Positions 51,801-59,154 of a DNA stretch of 64,000 nucleotides are shown piece after piece; the stretch's first letter is position 1, and each line of letters begins with the position of its first letter. Made by a program: the position numbers and the translations under genes. The stretch lies in the NCBI GenBank assembly GCA_964654545.1, contig CAZZIU010000012.1:1-64000 (forward strand), given 5' to 3'. This DNA is from JABMOV01 sp964654545. GTDB lineage: Bacteria; Fidelibacterota; Marinisomatia; Marinisomatales; JABMOV01. The notes below the pieces were generated by a model, which searched no databases, was not told where the DNA came from, and saw only the letters and a list, made by a program, of their open reading frames with translations.

Positions 51801-52030
51801 ATATAGGAGCCGCCTGGGATGATACAGATGAATTTTCCAAGAACACCCTAATGCAGGCTAAATACTCTTCAATTTCAAAACATGCAACTCCCACAATAAT
51901 GGGTTTTGGATTGGGAATGAAAATCAATCTGGGATATTTCCTGCTCCGCATTGATACCGCCTGGGATGTGAACGCTGGTGGAGGCTATTCCAAGCCGCAG
52001 TACTATTTCTCACTGGGCCCAGACTTTTAA
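48878..52030 (+). CDS. Secreted gluzincin-PD40-beta-barrel protein
   Basis: This 1050-aa protein has a signal peptide (residues 1-19, VFAQ). An N-terminal peptidase-MA-like domain (about 25-270) carries the zinc motif HHELVHAVIND (HExxH near residue 130) and the downstream Glu helix NEGLSEYLSENWD. TolB-type PD40 beta-propeller blades follow (about 285-590), recognisable as SPSISPDGSQIAILSDRSG, SWSPDGQKIALAA and SWSPNGKQLAFVG. A C-terminal outer-membrane barrel of the surface-antigen type (about 670-1050) ends in Phe. It thus joins a predicted protease to a propeller and an outer-membrane pore. The function is unknown; outer-membrane assembly or protein turnover is plausible. Confidence 0.85.
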   Translation: MKIKTIAMLLVLGQTVFAQFGQNKVQYRSFDWEYIKSTHFDIYYYNDSYELATFTAEVAEEAYEQISTHLRWVLRKPVSIIVYDSHNDFQQTNVTSGYMTEGIGGVTELFKNRVVLPFEGNYEQFRHVIHHELVHAVINDMVYGGNIQSIISGRQRLRIPLWTNEGLSEYLSENWDTKADMIIRDIAINEYIPDVEELDYYMAYKGGQSVWRFIAETYGREKIGEIFIAMKKSQNAEKGFSQALGMDFDDLTSKWHKYLKKEYWPDIAGRDEIGDIAKQITDHKKRRNYYNISPSISPDGSQIAILSDRSGYADIYLIDALTGEEITRLVKGNRSIDFEELKWLQPGISWSPDGQKIALAAKAGKRDALHLIDVKTKKSQKIQIEFDGIFTASWSPNGKQLAFVGNQGKSSDIYVYDLEKETILNLTDDIFSDSEPIWNSTGTQLAFISDRGPYVKNNKHEKTGEIFEGNIYDHNYRQSDIYLINVGSGEIERITRTAYNENYPVWAHTEPTIFYTADSNGVWNVHRYDLDMKKSFPITNVLTGIQQLSISSDDKVLAFAGYANTGWDIYSLSYPLEMSEASIAPSQYIIKKDKIDDSLVDLRQDKKRGSIANTQSAGNYTQYIFAPQYSRFNQGYIEDNADQDLIGGDSTRQSDDFIPRTYKTRFTLDMVSGNLSINSLFGAQGMTYFAWSDIMGDHQITLGTEMVLTLENSDYFFSYAYLKNRINWYFQVFQTADFFTNYTGSLARLRHYGAALYFSAPFNRFTRFDIGLSHHTINYQQWMQNIYGEYTVVDEDGFSALLPMASWVYDNSVYGYTGPIDGTRQNVTLFTSPKINNSGVEFYTLSWDYRKYWLVGRDYTFAFRFMAGKSIGPNAQKYFLGGLPYWIFGHGETEGKEDDSNYREVILNTDNESLLEDIYFANYASPVRGSRYYERYGTNVVLSNFEFRFPFIRYLALGFPLKAIFGNIRGHTFFDIGAAWDDTDEFSKNTLMQAKYSSISKHATPTIMGFGLGMKINLGYFLLRIDTAWDVNAGGGYSKPQYYFSLGPDF

Positions 52031-52100
52031 GTTCGCCTAACTTTTTTATACATTTTCACATGTGTTTCTGTTATCTCTACAGGTAATTTAATCGTTCATT

Positions 52101-53456
52101 ATGTCTAAAAAAGCATCAAAAATAGTATTTCTCTGTTCTGCCTGTGGAATGGATTTCCCCAAGTGGCATGGGCAATGCCCATCTTGCGATGAGTGGGGTA
52201 CACTGAACGAATTTAATGTGTCTGCCAAGGGATCAAACCCGTTAAGTACAAGGGCTAGAAATCTTAAACCCATCCAGGCCATTTCAGACACCGCCGACTC
52301 AAGCCGGATTAGCACAAAATCAACTGAAATCGACCGGGTTTTAGGTGGGGGATTGCTTCCAGGATCCATGGTGCTGCTGGCGGGGAATCCAGGGATTGGG
52401 AAGTCCACACTTGCGCTTCAAATTCTTGGAAGGGTGACAGGGAAAACCTTATATATATCCGCAGAAGAAAGTGAAGAGCAAATTGCGATGCGTGCCCGCA
52501 GGCTTGGGATCAGTAACCGAAAATTATCACTGTCCGGTGAAAATAGAATATCATCAATCCTGGATATCGTAGAGCGCGAAAAAATTGAAATTCTGGTTAT
52601 TGATTCAATCCAGACTGTATATAATGAAGCAGCAGATAACCTGCCGGGATCCATAACCCAAATCCGAGATTGCTCGCAACAGTTACTGCAATTCGGAAAG
52701 CAGAACAATATTACAATTATTATAATTGGTCATGTTACAAAGGAGGGTGTGGTTGCCGGTCCCAAAATGCTTGAGCATATGGTAGATACAGTCCTATATC
52801 TTGAAGGAGATCAGAAATATGATCACCGCATTTTGCGATCAGAGAAAAATCGTTTTGGGGCAACCCATGAGGTAGGCATTTTTACCATGGTAGAGAATGG
52901 TTTGCAGGAAGTGACCAATCCGAGTGAACTGTTTTTAGCAGAGCGCTCACGAGGTATTGCAGGGACGGCGATTTACCCATCACTGGAAGGCACTCGACCG
53001 ATCATGATAGAAGTGCAGGCGTTGGTATCACCTGCCAATTTTGGGACACCTCAACGAAATGTAAATGGTATGGATTATCGCCGATTATCCATGTTGCTGG
53101 CAGTATTGGAAAAACGAATGAATCTGGTTATGGGGATGCGGGATGTTTTTGTAAATCTGGTGGGTGGTTTACGCGTAGATGATCCGGCAATGGATCTGGC
53201 TGTGTTGGCTGCAATTGCTTCCAGCGCAATGGATAAACCATTACCTGACGACTGTGTGTTTTTCGGAGAAGTGGGATTGGCGGGTGAGGTTCGCTCAGTT
53301 CTACATCTTGAAAAACGCTTACAGGAAGCACAGGCCCTGGGCTTTGTCCGCGGGATTGTTCCAGATGCAATGGGAAAAAGTCAAAGCAAATTTTCTTTGG
53401 ATCTTATTCGTGTACGATATGTGAGAGACATGTTCAATAAAATATTACAAAAATGA
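52101..53456 (+). CDS. radA: DNA repair protein RadA
   Basis: This 451-aa protein is a RecA-like branch-migration helicase. The N-terminal zinc finger is CSACGMDFPKWHGQCPSC (residues about 11-28). Walker A is LAGNPGIGKSTLALQIL (about 93-109), the RadA-specific KNRFG motif is SEKNRFGATHEVG, and the C-terminal Lon-like domain starts about residue 270. It ends overlapping tgt by 4 bp. Confidence 0.96.
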   Translation: MSKKASKIVFLCSACGMDFPKWHGQCPSCDEWGTLNEFNVSAKGSNPLSTRARNLKPIQAISDTADSSRISTKSTEIDRVLGGGLLPGSMVLLAGNPGIGKSTLALQILGRVTGKTLYISAEESEEQIAMRARRLGISNRKLSLSGENRISSILDIVEREKIEILVIDSIQTVYNEAADNLPGSITQIRDCSQQLLQFGKQNNITIIIIGHVTKEGVVAGPKMLEHMVDTVLYLEGDQKYDHRILRSEKNRFGATHEVGIFTMVENGLQEVTNPSELFLAERSRGIAGTAIYPSLEGTRPIMIEVQALVSPANFGTPQRNVNGMDYRRLSMLLAVLEKRMNLVMGMRDVFVNLVGGLRVDDPAMDLAVLAAIASSAMDKPLPDDCVFFGEVGLAGEVRSVLHLEKRLQEAQALGFVRGIVPDAMGKSQSKFSLDLIRVRYVRDMFNKILQK

Positions 53457-54577
53457 AATATACCATTAGTCACAAGGATCCAAATACACATGCCCGCGCC
53501 GGTAAATTGCATACCGATCATGGTATTATTGAAACCCCTGCTTTTATGCCGGTGGGTACATATGGTGCAGTTAAAACGTTAACACCGGATGAATTACGCC
53601 ATACCCATTCTCAAATTATTTTAGGAAATACATACCATCTATATTTGCGGCCAGGGATGGATATAATTAGCGCTGCCGGCGGACTTCACCGCTTTAACAG
53701 TTGGGACGGCCCAATTCTGACCGATAGTGGCGGCTTTCAGGTTTTTTCTCTGGCGAGATTATCAAAAATCTCTGATGAGGGGGTTGTATTCCAATCGCAT
53801 CTTGACGGGAGTGAGCACCATTTTACGCCCCATTTGTCCATGATGATTCAACGAATTCTGGGATCCGATATTGTCATGGCTTTTGATGAGTGTCCACCGG
53901 GCGATGCAGATAGCGATACCGTTTCCAGGGCCGTAGACAGAACAACTATGTGGCTGGCTGCATGCGACAAAGCGTTAGGTGATATTTCTCCCATGTATTC
54001 ATGGGAGCAAACAATATTTCCGATTGTACAGGGTGGAGTTTATCCGCAGTTACGGAAAAAAAGCGCAGAAGCAATCATTCCGTATGCTTGCTGTGGAATT
54101 GCAATTGGAGGATTGGCAGTTGGGGAGGAAAAATCTGCTATGTTTGATATTATTGATCTCATGGATGAAGTATTACCACCAGTTCAACCACGTTATTTAA
54201 TGGGCGTGGGGAAACCTACCGATATCATTCGTGCAGTGCGGTCCGGGGTGGATATGTTTGACTGTGTAATGCCCACGCGCAATGCCCGAAATGGTCAACT
54301 GTTTACATCGCAGGGAATCGTGAACATTCGGAATGCAAAATACAAATCCGATTTTTCCCCAATTGATCGGAATTGCAGTTGTGTATGTTGTCAAAAATTC
54401 AGTCGCAGTTACATAAAACATTTATTAAATGTAAATGAGGTTTTGGGATTAAGATTGGCATCCGTTCACAATGTTACATTTTATCAAAATATGATGCGGT
54501 CAATCCGACAAGAAATTGGCAACGGGACATTTTACAGGTGGTCTGAGGTGACACTGACCAACTGGGGAGATATGTAA
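53453..54577 (+). CDS. tgt: tRNA-guanine transglycosylase
   Basis: This 374-aa enzyme swaps guanine-34 for preQ1 in queuosine tRNAs. The conserved start AFMPVGTYGAVKTLTPDEL, the substrate-binding ILTDSGGFQVFSLA (Asp about residue 92) and the nucleophile region FDCVMPTRNARNGQLF (Asp about 266) are present. The zinc site CSCVCC...H is also present (about 304-335). It overlaps radA and abuts the NUDIX gene, so the three are in one operon. queA and other queuosine genes are not in the window. Confidence 0.96.
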   Translation: MKYTISHKDPNTHARAGKLHTDHGIIETPAFMPVGTYGAVKTLTPDELRHTHSQIILGNTYHLYLRPGMDIISAAGGLHRFNSWDGPILTDSGGFQVFSLARLSKISDEGVVFQSHLDGSEHHFTPHLSMMIQRILGSDIVMAFDECPPGDADSDTVSRAVDRTTMWLAACDKALGDISPMYSWEQTIFPIVQGGVYPQLRKKSAEAIIPYACCGIAIGGLAVGEEKSAMFDIIDLMDEVLPPVQPRYLMGVGKPTDIIRAVRSGVDMFDCVMPTRNARNGQLFTSQGIVNIRNAKYKSDFSPIDRNCSCVCCQKFSRSYIKHLLNVNEVLGLRLASVHNVTFYQNMMRSIRQEIGNGTFYRWSEVTLTNWGDM

Positions 54578-55039
54578 ATGGCAAAAATGAAAATACGTGT
54601 GATTGATGCGTACATTTATCGTAACACGGAAAAAGGAATCAAATTTTTACTGCTGAAAAGGGCAAAAACAAAAATATACGAGCATCTTTGGCAAGGGGTG
54701 GCGGGTAAAATCGAAGCGGGTGAAACATCCTGGGAGGCCGCCGTTCGGGAGCTGAAGGAAGAAACTGGTTTGCGCCCAAAAACGATGTTTTCAGCTGATC
54801 ATGTGAGCATGTTTTATGAAGCACATAAAGATCGCATTAATCTGGTTCCGGTTTTTGGAATTGAGGTGGAAAAGGAATCAATTACACTCTCCGACGAGCA
54901 TTGTGATTATAAATGGGTTTCAATTGATGATGCCTTGAAAACATTGGTTTGGAGGGGGCAAAAAGCTGGTATATCCGCCGTGAATGAAATGGTTACATCC
55001 AATGATGACAGATTGCGGTGGTCAGAAATAAATTTGTAG
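54578..55039 (+). CDS. NUDIX hydrolase
   Basis: This 153-aa protein carries a complete NUDIX box GKIEAGETSWEAAVREL-KEETGL (about residues 42-64), which binds metal and cleaves nucleoside diphosphates linked to another group. The FLLLKRA and HLWQGVAGKIE context resembles the dihydroneopterin triphosphate pyrophosphatase (NudB) and general dNTP-cleaving subgroup. The ATG directly follows the tgt stop. A folate-related role would match NudB but is unproven. Confidence 0.88.
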   Translation: MAKMKIRVIDAYIYRNTEKGIKFLLLKRAKTKIYEHLWQGVAGKIEAGETSWEAAVRELKEETGLRPKTMFSADHVSMFYEAHKDRINLVPVFGIEVEKESITLSDEHCDYKWVSIDDALKTLVWRGQKAGISAVNEMVTSNDDRLRWSEINL

Positions 55040-55070
55040 GGATGCAAAAACATACAATGAAGGAGATCAT

Positions 55071-55535
55071 ATGCTAAGAATTGGTGCTAAAGCTCCAGAT
55101 TTCACCCTGCCGGACGCCTATGGCAATATAGTTCGACTGAGTGATTTTCTTGGGAAAAAGGTAATCCTGTGGTTTTTCCCAAAGGCCAGTACACCGGGAT
55201 GTACGATGGAAGGTCAGAGCTTCCGTGATGAATATACCACGTTCGAAAAAAAAGGAATTCAGATTCTTGGTGTAAGCGGAGATTCACCTAAGGCTCAACG
55301 AAATTTCTCGGAAAAACATGGTTTTCAATTTCCTATGCTTTGTGATGAGAGCAAAGAAATGCTAAAGCAGTATCAAGCCTGGGGCAGGAAAAAATTATAT
55401 GGTCGCGAATATGATGGTATTCTACGAATATCCTACATTATCGACGAGCAAGGGAACATAGAGGAGTCTTTTCAAAAAGTAAAAACAAAAACACATGCCA
55501 TGGACGTTCTACAGATAATGGACGCTGAAAACTAA
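55071..55535 (+). CDS. bcp: Thioredoxin-dependent peroxiredoxin (Bcp/PrxQ type)
   Basis: This 154-aa AhpC/TSA protein has the usual PrxQ length. The peroxidatic Cys is in KASTPGCTMEGQSFRDEY (about residue 44). In classical PrxQ a resolving Cys follows five residues later (CTxEAC); here that position is Gly, so the enzyme is probably a 1-Cys form. An extra Cys occurs at FPMLCDESKE. The start follows a strong AAGGAG. It reduces peroxides in the cytoplasm. It stands at the end of the radA-tgt-NUDIX run. Confidence 0.9.
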   Translation: MLRIGAKAPDFTLPDAYGNIVRLSDFLGKKVILWFFPKASTPGCTMEGQSFRDEYTTFEKKGIQILGVSGDSPKAQRNFSEKHGFQFPMLCDESKEMLKQYQAWGRKKLYGREYDGILRISYIIDEQGNIEESFQKVKTKTHAMDVLQIMDAEN

Positions 55536-55616
55536 TGCCCATTCAGTAACGAGTGGGATGAATCTGTTATTACAGGGTAACTGAGTCTGTGATAAAAAGA
55601 ATAGTTTCCGGGAGGC

Positions 55617-55913
55617 CTATTCTCCGTCCAACGGTTTAAATTTTTTATTCATGTATTCTTTGATTTTCCGTTCTTCCCAGTCCCCAATGAAAAGTGTATT
55701 CAAAATGTAGACAAACAAAGCATGGATCGCCAAAACCAAAGCCCATCCCAGAAACACCAAGCCATAAAGAATCCAATCATTTCCCGTGATTAGATTGAAT
55801 AGAAAGAAAAAGACGGCTAAAATTGCATATGTAATCAGATGCCGATAAAAATTCATCAAGTCCTGCACTCTCCGGCGCGCTCTCCGATAAATTAATCGTT
55901 CACGTTTACCCAT
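55617..55913 (-). CDS. 2TM-domain membrane protein
   Basis: This 98-aa protein has a basic N-terminus (RERLIYRRARRRVQDL) leading to two membrane helices (about residues 24-43 and 48-73), then a charged tail WEERKIKEYMNKKF. It fits the short 2TM domain family, often found alone or fused to histidine kinases in Bacteroidetes. The function is unknown. It is 8 bp after the NtrC-type regulator gene on the same strand, so it is likely part of the DUF4390-ntrY-ntrC operon. Confidence 0.82.
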   Translation of the reverse strand: MGKRERLIYRRARRRVQDLMNFYRHLITYAILAVFFFLFNLITGNDWILYGLVFLGWALVLAIHALFVYILNTLFIGDWEERKIKEYMNKKFKPLDGE

Positions 55914-55921
55914 GGGTCCTC

Positions 55922-57274
55922 CTAATCATGTTTTTCAATATTCAATTCTTTTATCTTTCGTGACAAATTGGGTTGATGCATTCCCAACTTATCAGCAACA
56001 ACACTTATATTCCAATTATGCCGTTTTAGTTGTTCGGAAATATAATACGATTCGAATTCGAGTTTGGCATCCTTGAGTGATTTTGATTTCAAAAATGCAA
56101 AAGATTGCTCCCCTTTTCCCTGGATTAAATGAGGCAGTAAATCGCTTTCTGTTATCGTGTCTCCTATTGTAAGGATGCATAAACGCTCTATCAGGTTTTT
56201 TAATTCCCGTACATTTCCCGGGAATTCATAGGATACTAATGTTGCTTGCGCTTTAGGATCAAAAGATTTATTTGTTAATTTTAATTCCTGTATAAAGAAA
56301 TGCAAAAAGTGCTTGGCAAGAATTGCAATATCACCTGTCCGCTCCCGCAATGGTGGCAGTGTGATTGGAATAACATTCAGGCGAAAAAATAAATCTTCCC
56401 GAAAATGTCCCTGCTTGATCATGTCTTCCAGATTTTTGTGTGTAGCTGCAAGTATTCTGGTATCAATTTCCAAAGTGTTGTGTCCACCCACGCGCTCAAA
56501 CGTTCCTTCTTGGATGACACGTAGAACTTTGGCTTGCGCTGATAAACTCATATCGCCGATTTCATCCAGAAAAAGTGTACCGCCATGAGCCAATTCCAGT
56601 TTTCCAATTTTGCGGTCGTCGGCACCGGTAAAAGCGCCTTTCTCATGCCCAAACAATTCACTTTCGACCAACTCATTAGGAATAGCAGCGGAATTAAACC
56701 GAATGAAGGGGGCTCCTGACCGCTGGCTTTGTTTGTGAATAGCATAGGCGACCAATTCCTTGCCGGTTCCACTTTCACCGCGTATCAACACCTTTGAATC
56801 TGTCGGTGCAACTCGCGAAATAATGCTTTTTATTTGATCTACTTCGGGTGAATCACCGATGAGGCGGTATTTATCTGATAATTCTTCAAATCCCTGTTCG
56901 GCGCAAATTTTAAGGCAGCGCTTTTCATCAATATTACGTGCGGCAGTTAAAATTTTCTCCATGGAAAGGGGTTTTTCCAGAAAATCATAAGCGCCGAGCT
57001 TGACGGCCTCAACGGCTGTCTCAATTCCTGAATGACCGGAAATCATGAGAACATCCACGCCCAAATTCAATGCATTGATTTTTTTGAACATGTCAATACC
57101 AGACATGTTGGGGAGCTTTACATCTAATATGGCCAGGTCAATTTTTTCATCTTTGAGAACTCTAAGTCCCGCTTCTCCAGATTCAGCAAGAAAAATTGAA
57201 TAACCTTCATCCTCAAGGATATCCCTGAGCGTCAGGCGTATATTGCGCTCATCATCAACGACGAGAATATTCAT
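55922..57274 (-). CDS. NtrC-family sigma-54-dependent response regulator
   Basis: This 450-aa activator has three parts. The receiver domain has its phospho-acceptor Asp in LAILDVKLPNMSG (about residue 53). The AAA+ domain has Walker A GESGTGKELVAYAI (about 167-180) and, crucially, the GAFTGA loop (EKGAFTGADDRK) that contacts sigma-54. The C-terminal Fis-type helix-turn-helix includes HNWNISVVADKLGMHQPNLSRKI (partly quoted: VADKLGMHQPNLSRKI). It is the prime candidate to drive the sigma-54 promoters at 6009-6023 and 60436-60450. It overlaps its kinase gene by 4 bp. Confidence 0.95.
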   Translation of the reverse strand: MNILVVDDERNIRLTLRDILEDEGYSIFLAESGEAGLRVLKDEKIDLAILDVKLPNMSGIDMFKKINALNLGVDVLMISGHSGIETAVEAVKLGAYDFLEKPLSMEKILTAARNIDEKRCLKICAEQGFEELSDKYRLIGDSPEVDQIKSIISRVAPTDSKVLIRGESGTGKELVAYAIHKQSQRSGAPFIRFNSAAIPNELVESELFGHEKGAFTGADDRKIGKLELAHGGTLFLDEIGDMSLSAQAKVLRVIQEGTFERVGGHNTLEIDTRILAATHKNLEDMIKQGHFREDLFFRLNVIPITLPPLRERTGDIAILAKHFLHFFIQELKLTNKSFDPKAQATLVSYEFPGNVRELKNLIERLCILTIGDTITESDLLPHLIQGKGEQSFAFLKSKSLKDAKLEFESYYISEQLKRHNWNISVVADKLGMHQPNLSRKIKELNIEKHD

Positions 57275-58461
57275 GGACCCCCATCTTGTATCAGGGGAAA
57301 AGTTAGGGTAAAAGTAGTGCCCTTGCCCACAGTACTTTCAACCTCAATGGTTCCATCGTGGTTTTCTACAATACGCTTTACGATGGCAAGACCCAATCCG
57401 GTTCCCTTTTCCCGCCGGGTAAAATATGGTTCAAAAATTTTACCAACATTTTTTTCTGGAATCCCTTTTCCATTATCTGCAAAAATTAGGCGCCAATTGT
57501 TGGCAATAGCACAGGAAATATTAATGGTTGTTGATCCAGCCTGTATTGCATTTTGTATAAGATTCACAAACACTTGTTTTAATTGCATGCGATCACCATA
57601 AAATTCGGGCGCATCTGAATTTTTGTGAAGGTTAATCTCTGCTTGTGTGACGTAGGGTTCAATAATATCCTCCATTTGCTCGGCCAGATTAAAGCGGCGT
57701 AGGCTGGCTTTTGGCAAGCGCGCAAATTGGGAAAATTCAGATGCCAGTTCCTGAAGATTATTGATTTCTTCATGCAACACTTCAGATACACGGGAAAAAA
57801 TGGCTGCAAAATCAGGTGATTGATTTTTGTATTTCCTCTCCAAACGCTCTAAGGACAAGCGCATAGGTGTGAGAGGGTTTTTTATTTCATGTGCCAGTAC
57901 ACGGGCCATTTCACGCCATGCTGATTCTTTCTCTGCTTGTATAAGTTTTCGGCGATTATCATCCAATTCCCGAGTCATACGGTTAAAGGAAACAATTAAA
58001 TCATTCAAGGGAGAAAATCGACTTTCCTGAACCTGAATTGACCAGTTTCCGCCTGAAAGTTCATCTGTAGCAGATTGCAATCTCATTAAGGGACGTGTAA
58101 CCAGATTGAAGCTGAAAAGAAAGAGGATGAGAACGGCAATGGAAAGAAAAGCAAAAATGAAGGCACTGTAAAGCCGCAATTCATCCCGAAACAAGGTTCG
58201 AAATAAATCCGACTGTTTTTCGGTAGACAACAATGCTTCCACGTCATTTCGGAAGTCGTTCTTGGATTGTTCACTCAAATTATCAGAATATTTTTGGTAG
58301 AGCTCAGTAATACGGTCATCCATGTGCAAATCGGTAACTTGTTTGGAATAGTTGGAAAAACTATCCAGAAAATAATTTCTATAAAAAAGAACCGAATTGA
58401 TGAGAAAAAACAAGACAAGTAAAATTATTTGAATCCTAAATGAAGGTAATGGTATTCTCAT
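57271..58461 (-). CDS. NtrY-type sensor histidine kinase
   Basis: This 396-aa membrane kinase has a short N-terminal span (about residues 8-28) and a periplasmic segment of about 60 residues (YQKYSDNLSEQSKND). A second span (about 98-118) is followed by a HAMP linker and DHp domain with the phospho-accepting His in LAHEIKNPLTPMRLSLE (about residue 194). The ATPase domain has NLIQNAIQA (N box), DNGKGIPEKN (G1) and GTGLGLAIVKRI (G2). It partners the overlapping NtrC-type regulator. The small sensor domain does not reveal the ligand. Confidence 0.92.
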   Translation of the reverse strand: MRIPLPSFRIQIILLVLFFLINSVLFYRNYFLDSFSNYSKQVTDLHMDDRITELYQKYSDNLSEQSKNDFRNDVEALLSTEKQSDLFRTLFRDELRLYSAFIFAFLSIAVLILFLFSFNLVTRPLMRLQSATDELSGGNWSIQVQESRFSPLNDLIVSFNRMTRELDDNRRKLIQAEKESAWREMARVLAHEIKNPLTPMRLSLERLERKYKNQSPDFAAIFSRVSEVLHEEINNLQELASEFSQFARLPKASLRRFNLAEQMEDIIEPYVTQAEINLHKNSDAPEFYGDRMQLKQVFVNLIQNAIQAGSTTINISCAIANNWRLIFADNGKGIPEKNVGKIFEPYFTRREKGTGLGLAIVKRIVENHDGTIEVESTVGKGTTFTLTFPLIQDGGP

Positions 58462-59042
58462 AGATTCAACGCATCGAGGGTGAATGGACGTGAAATTATT
58501 TCTGGCCGGATACTATTCCAGTAAAACATAAGGTTTAACGGTTCTTCCATACCTTCGAGTTTGATTCGATCTAACCATGCTGAAATTTTAACCAGATATA
58601 TTTTTTCCCCATCCAGATATTCCAAAGATAAAACGGGAACATCCGGTAAGCTTGCTAACAAAAATTTAGCGCGACGGATCTGAAGATTAGATGTCAATGT
58701 TTCTTGGTGAGATCGGTATACTTCATAAATATTATCTAGATGCGAATAGCTGATGGCATTAAACAGTTCTTTGCTTTGGACAATGGAATTATCAGCCGCA
58801 TCAATAATATCTATTCGATAGTGAAAATATATTCGTTTTCCAGAGCTGAAAAGACGGTCAAAGTCGTCGGTAAAGCAATTTTCCAGATAGGTGGTAACAA
58901 GCACTTGTTTTCCATCGGAATGGACATCAACACCGCCGAAATTAGCATGAACACCATCGATGGTAGAATAAAACATGGATCCCACCGTAATAACACCAGT
59001 GACAATTTGTTTAAATATTCCTGAGAGTAATGAGGGTTCCAT
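58458..59042 (-). CDS. DUF4390 domain protein
   Basis: This 194-aa protein has a hydrophobic N-terminal segment (about residues 10-27) and a beta-rich domain fitting DUF4390: VTTYLENCFTDDFDRLFSSG and IYFHYRIDIIDAADNSIV, with the later VSLEY-like LSLEYLDGEKIYLVKI. In proteobacteria DUF4390 proteins are typically encoded directly before an NtrY-type kinase, exactly as here (4-bp overlap), so it is likely a periplasmic accessory or sensor part. The gene starts 64 bp after the terminator of the PDZ gene, so it should have its own promoter in 59043-59105. Confidence 0.82.
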   Translation of the reverse strand: MEPSLLSGIFKQIVTGVITVGSMFYSTIDGVHANFGGVDVHSDGKQVLVTTYLENCFTDDFDRLFSSGKRIYFHYRIDIIDAADNSIVQSKELFNAISYSHLDNIYEVYRSHQETLTSNLQIRRAKFLLASLPDVPVLSLEYLDGEKIYLVKISAWLDRIKLEGMEEPLNLMFYWNSIRPEIISRPFTLDALNL

Positions 59043-59095
59043 GTCTTTCTGATTTTAGTGAGTTGTAGGTTAAAATTACAGGAAATACTTTGAGT

Positions 59096-59137
59096 CATAA
59101 AGAAAGCGGTCAGTAGCAAGGAGGCTCCACTGACCGC
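59096..59137 (-). terminator. Terminator of the PDZ/barrel gene
   Basis: On the minus strand, GCGGTCAGT and ACTGACCGC (59129-59137 with 59106-59114) form a perfect 9-bp stem with a 14-base loop, followed by TTTCTTTAT. It lies 18 bp past the stop of the PDZ/barrel gene and would separate it from the DUF4390-ntrY-ntrC operon. Confidence 0.85.
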
Positions 59138-59154
59138 AAGCGGTTAATCTGAGC

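Noticed and set aside
52164..52178. TGGCATGGGCAATGC as a third sigma-54 promoter
   Set aside because: It lies within the radA zinc-finger coding region and has ATGC instead of TTGC at the -12 element, with no gene placed to use it.
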